Assembly: GCA_025353985.1 (NCBI GenBank)
Contig: JANXNT010001058.1
Span: forward strand, 1 to 13,065
Length of the DNA stretch: 13,065 nucleotides
Reading direction: 5' to 3'
Origin: Limnoglobus sp.
Lineage (GTDB): Bacteria > Planctomycetota > Planctomycetia > Gemmatales > Gemmataceae
Made by a program: the position numbers and the translations under genes. This document shows, one piece after another, positions 6,504-13,065 of the stretch (positions are counted from its first letter, which is position 1; each line of letters starts with the position of its first letter). Under the pieces are notes generated by a model that worked only from the letters and a program-made list of their open reading frames with translations, was not told the DNA's origin and did no database searches.

Positions 6504-9500
6504 TTACTTCTCCGTCAGCAGCTTTTCGTCGATCTTCGTGTGGAAGAGGGCGGCGGAGGGGATCGCTTCTTCGGTTTTGCTGCCGGGGCGAATCCACTTC
6601 AGTTTGATCGCGTGATTCTGGAACGTTTGCGATTCGTATTCGATTGCGATTTGTATCGGGCGATCGTTTAGCATCACGATCGCTTCGCGTTTTCCTGCCC
6701 CGATGGTCTTGGCTTCGATAATCACTTTTTCATCGGGCTTGGTGCCGATTCGGATACGCACGGCTTCTTTCGTGTCGGCGATAATCTTGTAGCGGCCCGA
6801 TGTCGGCGGCACGATGTAGCCCGCCCACTTGGCACCGGCGTATTGACTGATCGGACGAAACTCAATCGCATCGAAATCGATGGCGAATTCGACGCGGCCA
6901 CGGCGTTTCGTCAACTTGGGGATCGTCGGACCAGCCAAGGCTTCGACGACGATTCCGGGGCGATATTCGATGGCACCCAGCGTGAACTTGAGCCGGTTTT
7001 CGGCGGCCACTCGCTCCAGGCCCGTTTGCGATTGCAGCGCCTTCGCGTACCAATATTTCGCGCGGCTCGTGGCGGGCGCACGCTCGGTTTCCGCAAGGCT
7101 CTGCGCGTAGGTCCACCACGCTTCCCCGCGTTTGCTGTCGGTCGTTTCGAAGTCCGTGCTCGCCTTCAATTCGAGTTCGGCGATCTTGCGCAAATCGCTA
7201 TCGTTGCTCGTGGCCAGCAGCGCCAGACCTTCTTCCCAACGGCCTTGCATGAAGCAGCGATACTTGCCGACGATGGCTTTGGATGCGACATCGTCGGGCG
7301 CAGTTTTGAGTTTCTCGGTGGCGGTGCGCACGGTTTCGAAGGCGTCCCGCATCTTGCGAATCTGCGTTTGTCGCACTTCGGTATCGCGGGCCAGCAAGTT
7401 GGAACCGGCACGGGTGAGGCTGGCGATGGCAACTGCGGTCAGCTTCAGCGATTTGTCGTATTCGTCGCGCTCGACCGCTTCTTCGACCATGTCGTTTGCG
7501 AGATCGGCCACCATGCGCAGCGTGGCTGTTTGGGTTGCGGTGCCGCTGAGTTTGTCGAGTATCGCCAGCTTCTGTGCGAAGCCGTCAATCTCGAAGGTTT
7601 CGTCGAGGCTATCGATGGCTTTCACAGATAATGTCGGATCGTTTAACTCGGTGCCGATCGCGATGACTTCCTTCAGCAGGAAGTATTTCGCGGGGGCATC
7701 GCCGGCGGTTTCGGCGGCGAGTTTGACGAGTTTCTCCGCGAGTTTCTTGCGGTCGGCGGGGAGTTTCTTCGCGTAATCGGCTTTGTACAGCTCCTTCACT
7801 TTCGTTTCGGCCTCGGTGATGGTGGCCGCGTCGGGGATCGGCAACCGAACTGCGGGTATCGGCTTCATCGCCTCGGCTGTCATCGCGGTGTCAGTCGCGT
7901 TACCCGTGCGGTAAATGCTAATTTCACCTCGCGAAGTGACGGCCAAAACCGGCGATCCCGTGCTGATGGCGATGTCCGAATTCGCATTCGTCTGGAACTT
8001 CCGGCCCAACGATTGCCCCGTGACCGCATCGTAGATTTCGACGCGGTTGACATCGGCGATGACAAAATGCTTGCTCGTTCCGGTGAAGCGTGCCCGAACC
8101 CCACGCGGGCCGCAGGTCGTACTGTTCAGGAGTTTGCCGTCTGCTGCGTTGTGAACTGAAACGACGGCGTCGATGTTCCCGAGCTTGCGGCAAAGTACGA
8201 AACGACCATCGGGCGAGACGTCTTCCACGTCGTACGGTGCGATGACGCCGATTAGCACGATCGGTTTCCCGAGTTTCATTGCGGTGAAATCGTACTGGTG
8301 TATCGTCGTTTCGTCGGCGACGAATAGCCCTTGACCGGTGAAGTCGGCGTATCGCCCCCCGATCGCGTTCGGAAACGGCACGATGGTTCGGCCCGTTCGC
8401 AGGTCGGTGATGATGGCACCACCGACCGTAATCGTGCTGACGTATTCGCCACTTGCAGACACCGCGATGTGGATGAAATTTCCATCGGTTCGGCTGATGT
8501 CGACAATGCCACGAGTGACCGCGAGCTTACCGGTCTTGCGGTCGAGTGTGTGGAGTTCGGTCGTTTTGTCCGCACGGCGGACTTCGACGATGACGTTGCC
8601 AAGCGTGTACCAGACGCGGCCCAAACTGCCGTCGGGTGGCAAGTAGCGGAATTGCTCCATTCGCGTTAGCACGGCATAGGCACGCAGTTCGTTCTGCGTG
8701 GCAATCGCTATCGAAGTGCCACTCGGATCGAGAGCGGTGTAACGGATCGCAACGGGGAACGTACCCTGCGGGATCGTGATGAGATCGGTCAGCGACGCGA
8801 CGATTGCGATCGGAAACGTAGGTGCAGTTGACGGTATCGTTGGCTGGATCGTGTCGGCATCGAACGCGACCACGTGAATCGAACGATCCGCACCCGCATA
8901 GGCGATCTTCGTGCCATCGGGGCTGATATCGAAGTCGTACGCGATCGGCAGACTCGGTGCGGGAATGTCCGCCACCTTCTTGAAACCATCTGTGGACCAA
9001 GCCGAAATCGAACCCGGCCCGAGGAGAATCAGGATCTTTCCGTCGGGTGTGAATGCGGCTTGATGGAAGAATCGACCGGCGATCTTTTGCTTGATTTCCC
9101 CCGTGTCCGCATCGACGATCACCGCATCGTTCGTCGATCGCGATTTGTCGGTTTCCCGAAGGACGACGAGTTTCCGCGATGGCAGCCACGCCATCACCGT
9201 CAATAAATTCGCATCGGCCAACGGCTTTTCCACGAGCACCGCACCTCGGCGCAACTCCGTGATGCGCATCGTGCCGTTCGGCGCAATTGCGAGTACTGCC
9301 GAGCCATCGGCCGCGAGTACCGCAGACGTCCGGTACGTCCGCGTGTCGGGCAATTCGAACGTCGTAATATCGCTGCCCTTCGCGAGGTCGACGACGCGAC
9401 CGACGTTATTGCTCATCATGAGCGCCATCGTGCCGACGCGATCCGTCCACATGCCGCTTGACCACACGGACGGCCTGGCGTAGTTGACTTTTTCTTTCTT

Positions 9501-11147
9501 GTTGTCGACGGGGTTCCAGACGTAAAAGTGCGATTCTTTCGTCGTCACCAACATGCGGCCGTCCGGCATCGCCGCCGCGCGAATGAACTTGGCGTCTTCT
9601 TCGTCCCGGTACGTGCTCATCCGCTGGCCGTTGCTCGCGTTGAGTATGTGAATGATGCCTTTATTCGCTGGCGCGATGAACAGCTTCGCACCATCGGAAG
9701 AGTAGCGCACCACGACGGGCTGGGTCGTCGCGTCGTCGTCGGAGGGGGCGCTCCAGACGACACGCCCGCCCATTTTCGTCGTCGTAATGTTGGTGTTCGC
9801 CATCGGGTCCGGTGGCTTCGGCACGTCGGGTTTTGACGCTACCGGCACCACTTTCACTTCCGGTGGTTTCGGATCGGGTGGCTTGATCGCCGCCACCGGT
9901 TGCGCGGGTTCCGTCGGCACAGCTTGAACGGTGTCTGTGGCTTTCTTCGAGAATAAAAATGCCGCCCCTCCCGCGATGCAGCCGAACGCGATGACGCCCA
10001 TCGCGATCGTGCCGAAGAACGCGGTGTTGTTCGCTTTGGCTTTGCGCCGCGGTGGATCGTCGCCCGTCGGCAAGCTGCCATCGCCCTCGCTGTCGTCGTT
10101 AAAATTCAATCGCGGCGCGGCGACGACTGGCACAGCAACAACCGCTGCAACTGGTGCTGGGCCGGCCATCGTGATGCCGAGGATTGCGGCGGCTTGTCGC
10201 TCTTGGTTCGGCGTCAAAATCGGCGGTTGCCCGCCCGGCATCAGTTGGTCGAGCCACGGCGTTTGCGCGAGCGGTTTCGTACATGCGAGTGCCAGGTGCC
10301 CGACGAGGCCGACGGTAAACGGGTCGCCCGTCTCCCAGAGTTCGCGCATCAATCGCGATTGTGCTGGCTGTTTGAAATCCTTCTCCGAGAACATCAAATT
10401 GTCGCCATTGTCGTACTTTTTCCACATCGCGGGGCCGCCGATCAGCAGGCCGCGTAGCGCCGTCGCCACCACGAGGTGCGGAAAGCGGTCGAGGTCCGCC
10501 GAGTAAGCCCCCGTGTTGACGCGCTCCGGATGCTGATACGAGGGATGGCCCGCTTCGCCGCTCGGTTTGCCTTCGAGTGCCGGTACGAAAAGGCCGTCGT
10601 AATCGACGAGTTTCAGGCCGAGCGTGGAGTTCTTGCCCGTGGCGGGAACGAGTAAAACGTTGCCGTGTTGGATGTCGCAGTGCGCCATGCCGGTTTCGCG
10701 CAAACGCCGACAGAGCCGCACCCACAGCGACAGCATCGCTTCGAGGATCGAGGCGCGATTGAGGTTATCGTGAACGAACTGGTTGATCGGGTAGCCATCG
10801 ACCCACTGCATTTTCACGATTGGGTATTTGACGCCGCGAACGCGGATGCCTTCGGGCTGGAAATCGAACCCGACCGTGAACGGCAAGTTCGCCTGATTGA
10901 GGTGGTCCGCAATAGCGGCGAAGCGGCCTTCGATGCCGGTCGCGACAGCACGCGTAAAGCATTTCACGGCCCACGCCTGGCCGTCGGCACCCATTACTTG
11001 ATAGACGTCGGCGTAGTTACCCGAACGCGGGACCGGCATCCCCATCGCGTTCGTGACGACCTTCCCGCCCTTCAAAACCGGGTCGCTAAAGGCCGTGCTC
11101 GCGTTTTGCACAGCTTCGTTGAAATCCTGGGAAAGCGGCCAACTCAT
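6504..11147 (-). CDS. transmembrane protein kinase with WD40-like propeller, helical region and PA14-like C-terminus
   Basis: A 1547-residue kinase, third gene of a VWA-PP2C-kinase cluster. Kinase domain at about 40-300: glycine-loop-like RSGNYADVYQV (41-51), Lys62 in WAVK, Glu73 as probable helix-C Glu, catalytic loop HCDIQHGN (156-163, Asp158, Asn163), DYDG (182-185) in place of DFG, and HPSYQHPE (201-208) as the APE-like motif. All key residues are kept, so it should be active. One membrane helix (about 376-399) follows RRKAK, placing the kinase in the cytoplasm and the rest outside. A Pro-rich linker (410-448) leads to repeated WD40-like blades (about 460-1080, with SPDGTKIAYAGADRSIHV and similar). 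Next come a helical region (about 1105-1395) and a PA14-like domain (about 1398-1540, with WAGYIVPPTSGRYKI and AIKLKWIRPG). GGAGA at 11156-11160 lies 8 bases before the ATG. The ligand sensed and the targets are unknown. Confidence 0.88.
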   Translation of the reverse strand: MSWPLSQDFNEAVQNASTAFSDPVLKGGKVVTNAMGMPVPRSGNYADVYQVMGADGQAWAVKCFTRAVATGIEGRFAAIADHLNQANLPFTVGFDFQPEGIRVRGVKYPIVKMQWVDGYPINQFVHDNLNRASILEAMLSLWVRLCRRLRETGMAHCDIQHGNVLLVPATGKNSTLGLKLVDYDGLFVPALEGKPSGEAGHPSYQHPERVNTGAYSADLDRFPHLVVATALRGLLIGGPAMWKKYDNGDNLMFSEKDFKQPAQSRLMRELWETGDPFTVGLVGHLALACTKPLAQTPWLDQLMPGGQPPILTPNQERQAAAILGITMAGPAPVAAVVAVPVVAAPRLNFNDDSEGDGSLPTGDDPPRRKAKANNTAFFGTIAMGVIAFGCIAGGAAFLFSKKATDTVQAVPTEPAQPVAAIKPPDPKPPEVKVVPVASKPDVPKPPDPMANTNITTTKMGGRVVWSAPSDDDATTQPVVVRYSSDGAKLFIAPANKGIIHILNASNGQRMSTYRDEEDAKFIRAAAMPDGRMLVTTKESHFYVWNPVDNKKEKVNYARPSVWSSGMWTDRVGTMALMMSNNVGRVVDLAKGSDITTFELPDTRTYRTSAVLAADGSAVLAIAPNGTMRITELRRGAVLVEKPLADANLLTVMAWLPSRKLVVLRETDKSRSTNDAVIVDADTGEIKQKIAGRFFHQAAFTPDGKILILLGPGSISAWSTDGFKKVADIPAPSLPIAYDFDISPDGTKIAYAGADRSIHVVAFDADTIQPTIPSTAPTFPIAIVASLTDLITIPQGTFPVAIRYTALDPSGTSIAIATQNELRAYAVLTRMEQFRYLPPDGSLGRVWYTLGNVIVEVRRADKTTELHTLDRKTGKLAVTRGIVDISRTDGNFIHIAVSASGEYVSTITVGGAIITDLRTGRTIVPFPNAIGGRYADFTGQGLFVADETTIHQYDFTAMKLGKPIVLIGVIAPYDVEDVSPDGRFVLCRKLGNIDAVVSVHNAADGKLLNSTTCGPRGVRARFTGTSKHFVIADVNRVEIYDAVTGQSLGRKFQTNANSDIAISTGSPVLAVTSRGEISIYRTGNATDTAMTAEAMKPIPAVRLPIPDAATITEAETKVKELYKADYAKKLPADRKKLAEKLVKLAAETAGDAPAKYFLLKEVIAIGTELNDPTLSVKAIDSLDETFEIDGFAQKLAILDKLSGTATQTATLRMVADLANDMVEEAVERDEYDKSLKLTAVAIASLTRAGSNLLARDTEVRQTQIRKMRDAFETVRTATEKLKTAPDDVASKAIVGKYRCFMQGRWEEGLALLATSNDSDLRKIAELELKASTDFETTDSKRGEAWWTYAQSLAETERAPATSRAKYWYAKALQSQTGLERVAAENRLKFTLGAIEYRPGIVVEALAGPTIPKLTKRRGRVEFAIDFDAIEFRPISQYAGAKWAGYIVPPTSGRYKIIADTKEAVRIRIGTKPDEKVIIEAKTIGAGKREAIVMLNDRPIQIAIEYESQTFQNHAIKLKWIRPGSKTEEAIPSAALFHTKIDEKLLTEK

Positions 11148-11155
11148 TTCGTTCG

Positions 11156-11160
11156 TCTCC
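11156..11160 (-). promoter_or_regulatory. ribosome binding site of the kinase gene
   Basis: Read on the minus strand this is GGAGA, 8 bases before the ATG ending at 11147. It supports that start, which lies just before residues typical of the kinase N-terminus. Confidence 0.6.
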
Positions 11161-11188
11161 GGTCATTCAGCAGTATCGATCAAAGAAC

Positions 11189-11287
11189 TTTAACCGCGGA
11201 GGGCGCAGAGTTCGCAAAGGAAACAAACAGAAGTTACAAACTCGTGATCTTTTGAATTCGCTTCTCTCCGCGTTCTTTGCGGTTAAA
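11189..11287. repeat. imperfect inverted repeat in the phosphatase-kinase spacer
   Basis: The left arm begins TTTAACCGC (11189-11197) and continues with purine-rich sequence ending GCAGAG (to 11210). The right arm, about 11264-11287, reads on the opposite strand as TTTAACCGC followed by AAAGAACGCGGAGAG. The nine outer bases match perfectly, and the inner parts are similar but diverged. The pair fills most of the 150-base gap between the two genes, so it looks like an inserted, decaying palindromic element. No open frame is inside. It could fold in the transcript and affect the ratio of phosphatase to kinase. Confidence 0.5.
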
Positions 11288-11297
11288 CTCTTCTCTT

Positions 11298-12029
11298 CTA
11301 AGATGCCGGCTGGATTTCGATGCGCACGCTGGTCGTGTCGTCGTTTTTCAGCGTGCGGGTGGTTCGCAGCAATTGTATCCACGCGGCGAATTCCGTCGCA
11401 GTGCTCAGACGGTTCCACTCGCTCCACGGTTCCCCACCGGTTTCCGCGACTCGTAGGAACCACTCAGCGAGCGCATCGGTTAGCAGGTAGAACGTGTCTC
11501 CCGCCTCGGTGCGGCCCGCGAACCATTCGGGCGCGGGTATCGCCGAGCGATCCGCGGTGCCGATAAGTGCGGGGCGGTTCGAGAAATCGGCCGCGCGTTC
11601 GATCGGGAACTTCGCGAGGAGGCGGTTCGCACGCACCTGAAACACGCACGAATCGCCCACGGCTACGGCCCGCCACTTCGCGCCGACACCGGATTTGCTC
11701 GCCTCGAATGCGATCCCGAGAAGCGTCGAAAACGCGCCCGTTTCCTGCTTGGCCTCGGCATACCACGAACCGGACGTTGCCGGTTTCGGTGCGTGCTTCC
11801 GCGTCTCGTGTAGCCATTCGGGGAAACTGTCCGGGTCCGGTGGAGACTCAACGAACGACATCGCCACCGCGTTGGCCCACGCCCCGGATTGCCAGCCTTC
11901 GGATGCACCATCGGCGATCCCGACACGATCCGTATCGGCACCAATCGCGACGGCATCCTCGTTCTGCTCTGCCGTTTGCCCGTCTTTCGGCACCGTAAAC
12001 GCAACGATTTTCAAAGTGATGGGAAGCAT
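11298..12029 (-). CDS. PP2C-type serine/threonine protein phosphatase
   Basis: A 243-residue compact PP2C phosphatase, expected to remove phosphate from Ser/Thr residues with two metal ions in the cytoplasm. The core motifs are present in order: QNEDA (22-26, Asp25), VGIADGASEG (36-45, Asp40-Gly41), GAFSTLL (98-104), AVGDS (123-127, Asp126), LLTDALAEWF (182-191, Asp185) and KNDDTTSV (228-235, Asp230 and Asp231). All metal-binding acidic residues seem intact, so it should be active. It has no signal peptide or membrane segment. The start at 12029 is the only one that keeps the first motif; no good ribosome binding site is visible before it, which suggests weak or coupled translation. It lies between a VWA gene (253-base gap) and the kinase (150-base gap) on one strand. 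By analogy with such triads it probably opposes the kinase, acting on the same targets or on the VWA protein. Confidence 0.88.
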   Translation of the reverse strand: MLPITLKIVAFTVPKDGQTAEQNEDAVAIGADTDRVGIADGASEGWQSGAWANAVAMSFVESPPDPDSFPEWLHETRKHAPKPATSGSWYAEAKQETGAFSTLLGIAFEASKSGVGAKWRAVAVGDSCVFQVRANRLLAKFPIERAADFSNRPALIGTADRSAIPAPEWFAGRTEAGDTFYLLTDALAEWFLRVAETGGEPWSEWNRLSTATEFAAWIQLLRTTRTLKNDDTTSVRIEIQPAS

Positions 12030-12105
12030 TCTGGTAACCGTAGGCTGTGTTCATTCTCGAAAACCCAGCGCAGGATTGTGCGTGAATCGCCTGCGTATTA
12101 TCTAT

Positions 12106-12255
12106 CGCGTCGGGTTAACAATTCCCGTTAGCCCGACGCGCTAGCGAGGGTTGGATGTTCACCGGCAACGATTTCGGTTCGTACGCCCAGGATGCAGGTT
12201 TTGCGTCGTGTCTCGAAGACTCGCCACGACTCCCTCGCTAGCGCGTCGGGCTAAC
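12106..12255. repeat. three-copy inverted repeat element in the VWA-phosphatase spacer
   Basis: A 24-base segment at 12127-12150 (starting GTTAGCCCGACGCG, ending GCGAGGG) recurs as a perfect reverse complement at 12232-12255, with 81 bases between. A partial third copy at 12106-12119 (CGCGTCGGGTTAAC) faces the first across a 7-base loop and matches at 13 of 14 positions. The middle copy can thus pair with either outer one. The element occupies most of the 253-base gap after the VWA gene, and no coding frame inside it is credible. It may be a dispersed palindromic repeat. In the minus-strand transcript it would form strong hairpins, though no U-run follows, so a classic terminator is not supported. 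Confidence 0.75.
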
Positions 12256-12270
12256 AAATCCGTTCGGGCA

Positions 12271-12280
12271 ACAATATTGT
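12271..12280. repeat. 10-base palindrome next to the VWA stop codon
   Basis: ACAATATTGT is a perfect palindrome beginning 3 bases after the VWA stop codon on the minus strand, flanked by GGG and CCC. It could be a small protein-binding site or the tip of a weak hairpin. By itself it is too short to assign a role. Confidence 0.3.
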
Positions 12281-12282
12281 CC

Positions 12283-13065
12283 CTATCGCACCGGCGCGGT
12301 CACGCGGGTGCCGATGTCCAGGAAGCGAACGACAGCAACGAGGTCGGCATTGAAGACGACGCCCCGTGCCCCTTCGTTCACCGCGAAACCGTCCGCTTTT
12401 GCGGCGAGCATCAGTTTCGGTGGCAACACGCTCGACATGCGGAACAGCAGTTTCGAGTAGGTGTCCAATAGCACGCCATCGTCTTCGAGGAAGTATATCG
12501 GCGGCTTCGGGTCCGAAGACATTAGCAGGTTAAACACCAGCACGCTACCGTCGGTTGTGGCCAATCGTTGGATTCGCTTCGCCACCGGCAACGGGTTGGC
12601 ATCGCTCGGGCGGCCATCGGTAATGTTCAAGATGATCGGCGGGAACGAATCCGGGTAGCTCATGATGAAGCTCGAAACGATCAACTCTGCCGCCTCGAAT
12701 GCGGCGTGCATCAGCGTGCGGCCCATCGCGGCGGGTTCGTACCATACGGGGAATTTCACGCCTTGCTCGACCACACCGCCCGCACCGTCATCGACGTGGC
12801 GAATCCGCGTCTCGACGCGAATCGGCCGATCTGCCAGTTGGCTGATCGGCACCAGCACATCGTCCGGCAACGTCGTACCGAGGCCCGCCGTCAGTTCGCC
12901 ACCGTAACCGATCAACCCGACGTGAAAGTAATCGCGAACACCATCGATCTTCGCGCACTTCAGCACCATATTCTGAATCAGCCGATTGACGGCATCGGCA
13001 ACGCCCTCGGATTTCTTCTTCTCGGGTGCCCCCGCAAACGGGCCGTCCATCGACCCCGATTGGTC
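12283..13065 (-). CDS. VWA domain protein, TerY-like, N-terminus beyond the window
   Basis: A partial gene: the frame is open through the right edge, and at least 260 codons are visible. The last bases of the window encode DQSGSMDGPF, which supplies the DxSxS part of the metal-ion-dependent adhesion site (MIDAS). ATG 13050 is therefore an internal Met, not the start. The remaining MIDAS residues are present: Thr in AMGRTLMHAAFEAAE and Asp in ILNITDGRPSD. The strand pattern (DYFHVGLIGYGG, PPIILNITDG, SVLVFNLLM) fits a single VWA fold of normal size, ending with a short region after KLLFRMSSVLPPKLM. No membrane segment is seen in the visible part. VWA proteins of this type bind partners through a metal ion. 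Beside a PP2C phosphatase and a kinase it is best read as the TerY-like member of a TerY-P triad, perhaps the scaffold or substrate. The name TerY is by analogy only. Confidence 0.85.
   Translation of the reverse strand, partial: DQSGSMDGPFAGAPEKKKSEGVADAVNRLIQNMVLKCAKIDGVRDYFHVGLIGYGGELTAGLGTTLPDDVLVPISQLADRPIRVETRIRHVDDGAGGVVEQGVKFPVWYEPAAMGRTLMHAAFEAAELIVSSFIMSYPDSFPPIILNITDGRPSDANPLPVAKRIQRLATTDGSVLVFNLLMSSDPKPPIYFLEDDGVLLDTYSKLLFRMSSVLPPKLMLAAKADGFAVNEGARGVVFNADLVAVVRFLDIGTRVTAPVR

Noticed and set aside
6843..7631. 262-codon plus-strand open frame opposite the kinase C-terminal part
   Set aside because: It mirrors the kinase coding frame, has repetitive Arg/Gly/Phe composition and no motif, and lies antisense to a well supported domain order.
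12107..12139. 13-base-pair hairpin as a rho-independent terminator after the VWA gene
   Set aside because: The stem is strong, but the minus-strand sequence after it is GATAGATAAT, not a U-run, and it lies far after the stop codon. It is kept as a repeat instead.
12151..12471. 106-codon plus-strand frame starting inside the repeat and crossing the VWA gene
   Set aside because: It starts between the arms of the inverted repeat and then runs antisense to the VWA frame, with no motif or ribosome binding site.

Overview
The window looks like chromosomal DNA from a planctomycete, probably of the Gemmata type. The basis is family content: a secreted DUF1549/DUF1553 protein followed by a twin-arginine DUF1501 protein is a hallmark planctomycete pair, and a very long receptor-like kinase with WD40 repeats and a C-terminal PA14-like domain fits the same group. 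Composition is GC-rich, so most antisense open frames are shadows. Taxonomy is inferred from content, not from a marker gene.

Left part (1-1396): an unrecognised small soluble protein (229-765) is followed by a second small gene (828-1202). The second gene reads well only through two in-frame stop codons, so I call it a pseudogene. Both genes have a TATAAT-like box upstream. A 194-base spacer then carries a good sigma70-type promoter (TTGACA, 17 bases, TAGGAT) facing right.

Middle part, plus strand (1397-6460): three genes that look like one operon. They encode an exported DUF1549/DUF1553 protein with one CxxCH motif, a Tat-exported DUF1501 protein of alkaline-phosphatase-like type, and a TIM-barrel sugar phosphate isomerase/epimerase. 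The layout suggests breakdown or processing of a carbohydrate outside the cytoplasm, with the epimerase acting on the product inside; the substrate cannot be read from sequence.

Right part, minus strand (13065 down to 6504), convergent with the operon: a von Willebrand factor A (VWA) protein whose N-terminus runs off the window, a PP2C-type phosphatase, and a 1547-residue membrane-spanning protein kinase. The order VWA, PP2C, kinase matches the TerY-P type signalling triad. Here the kinase carries a transmembrane helix, a large beta-propeller region, a helical region and a PA14-like end, so the triad seems to have been turned into a transmembrane sensor. This is the most interesting system in the window. 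The two spacers inside this cluster each hold an inverted-repeat element; one consists of three copies of a motif that could pair in two mutually exclusive ways. No tRNA, rRNA, CRISPR array, transposase or phage gene was seen.
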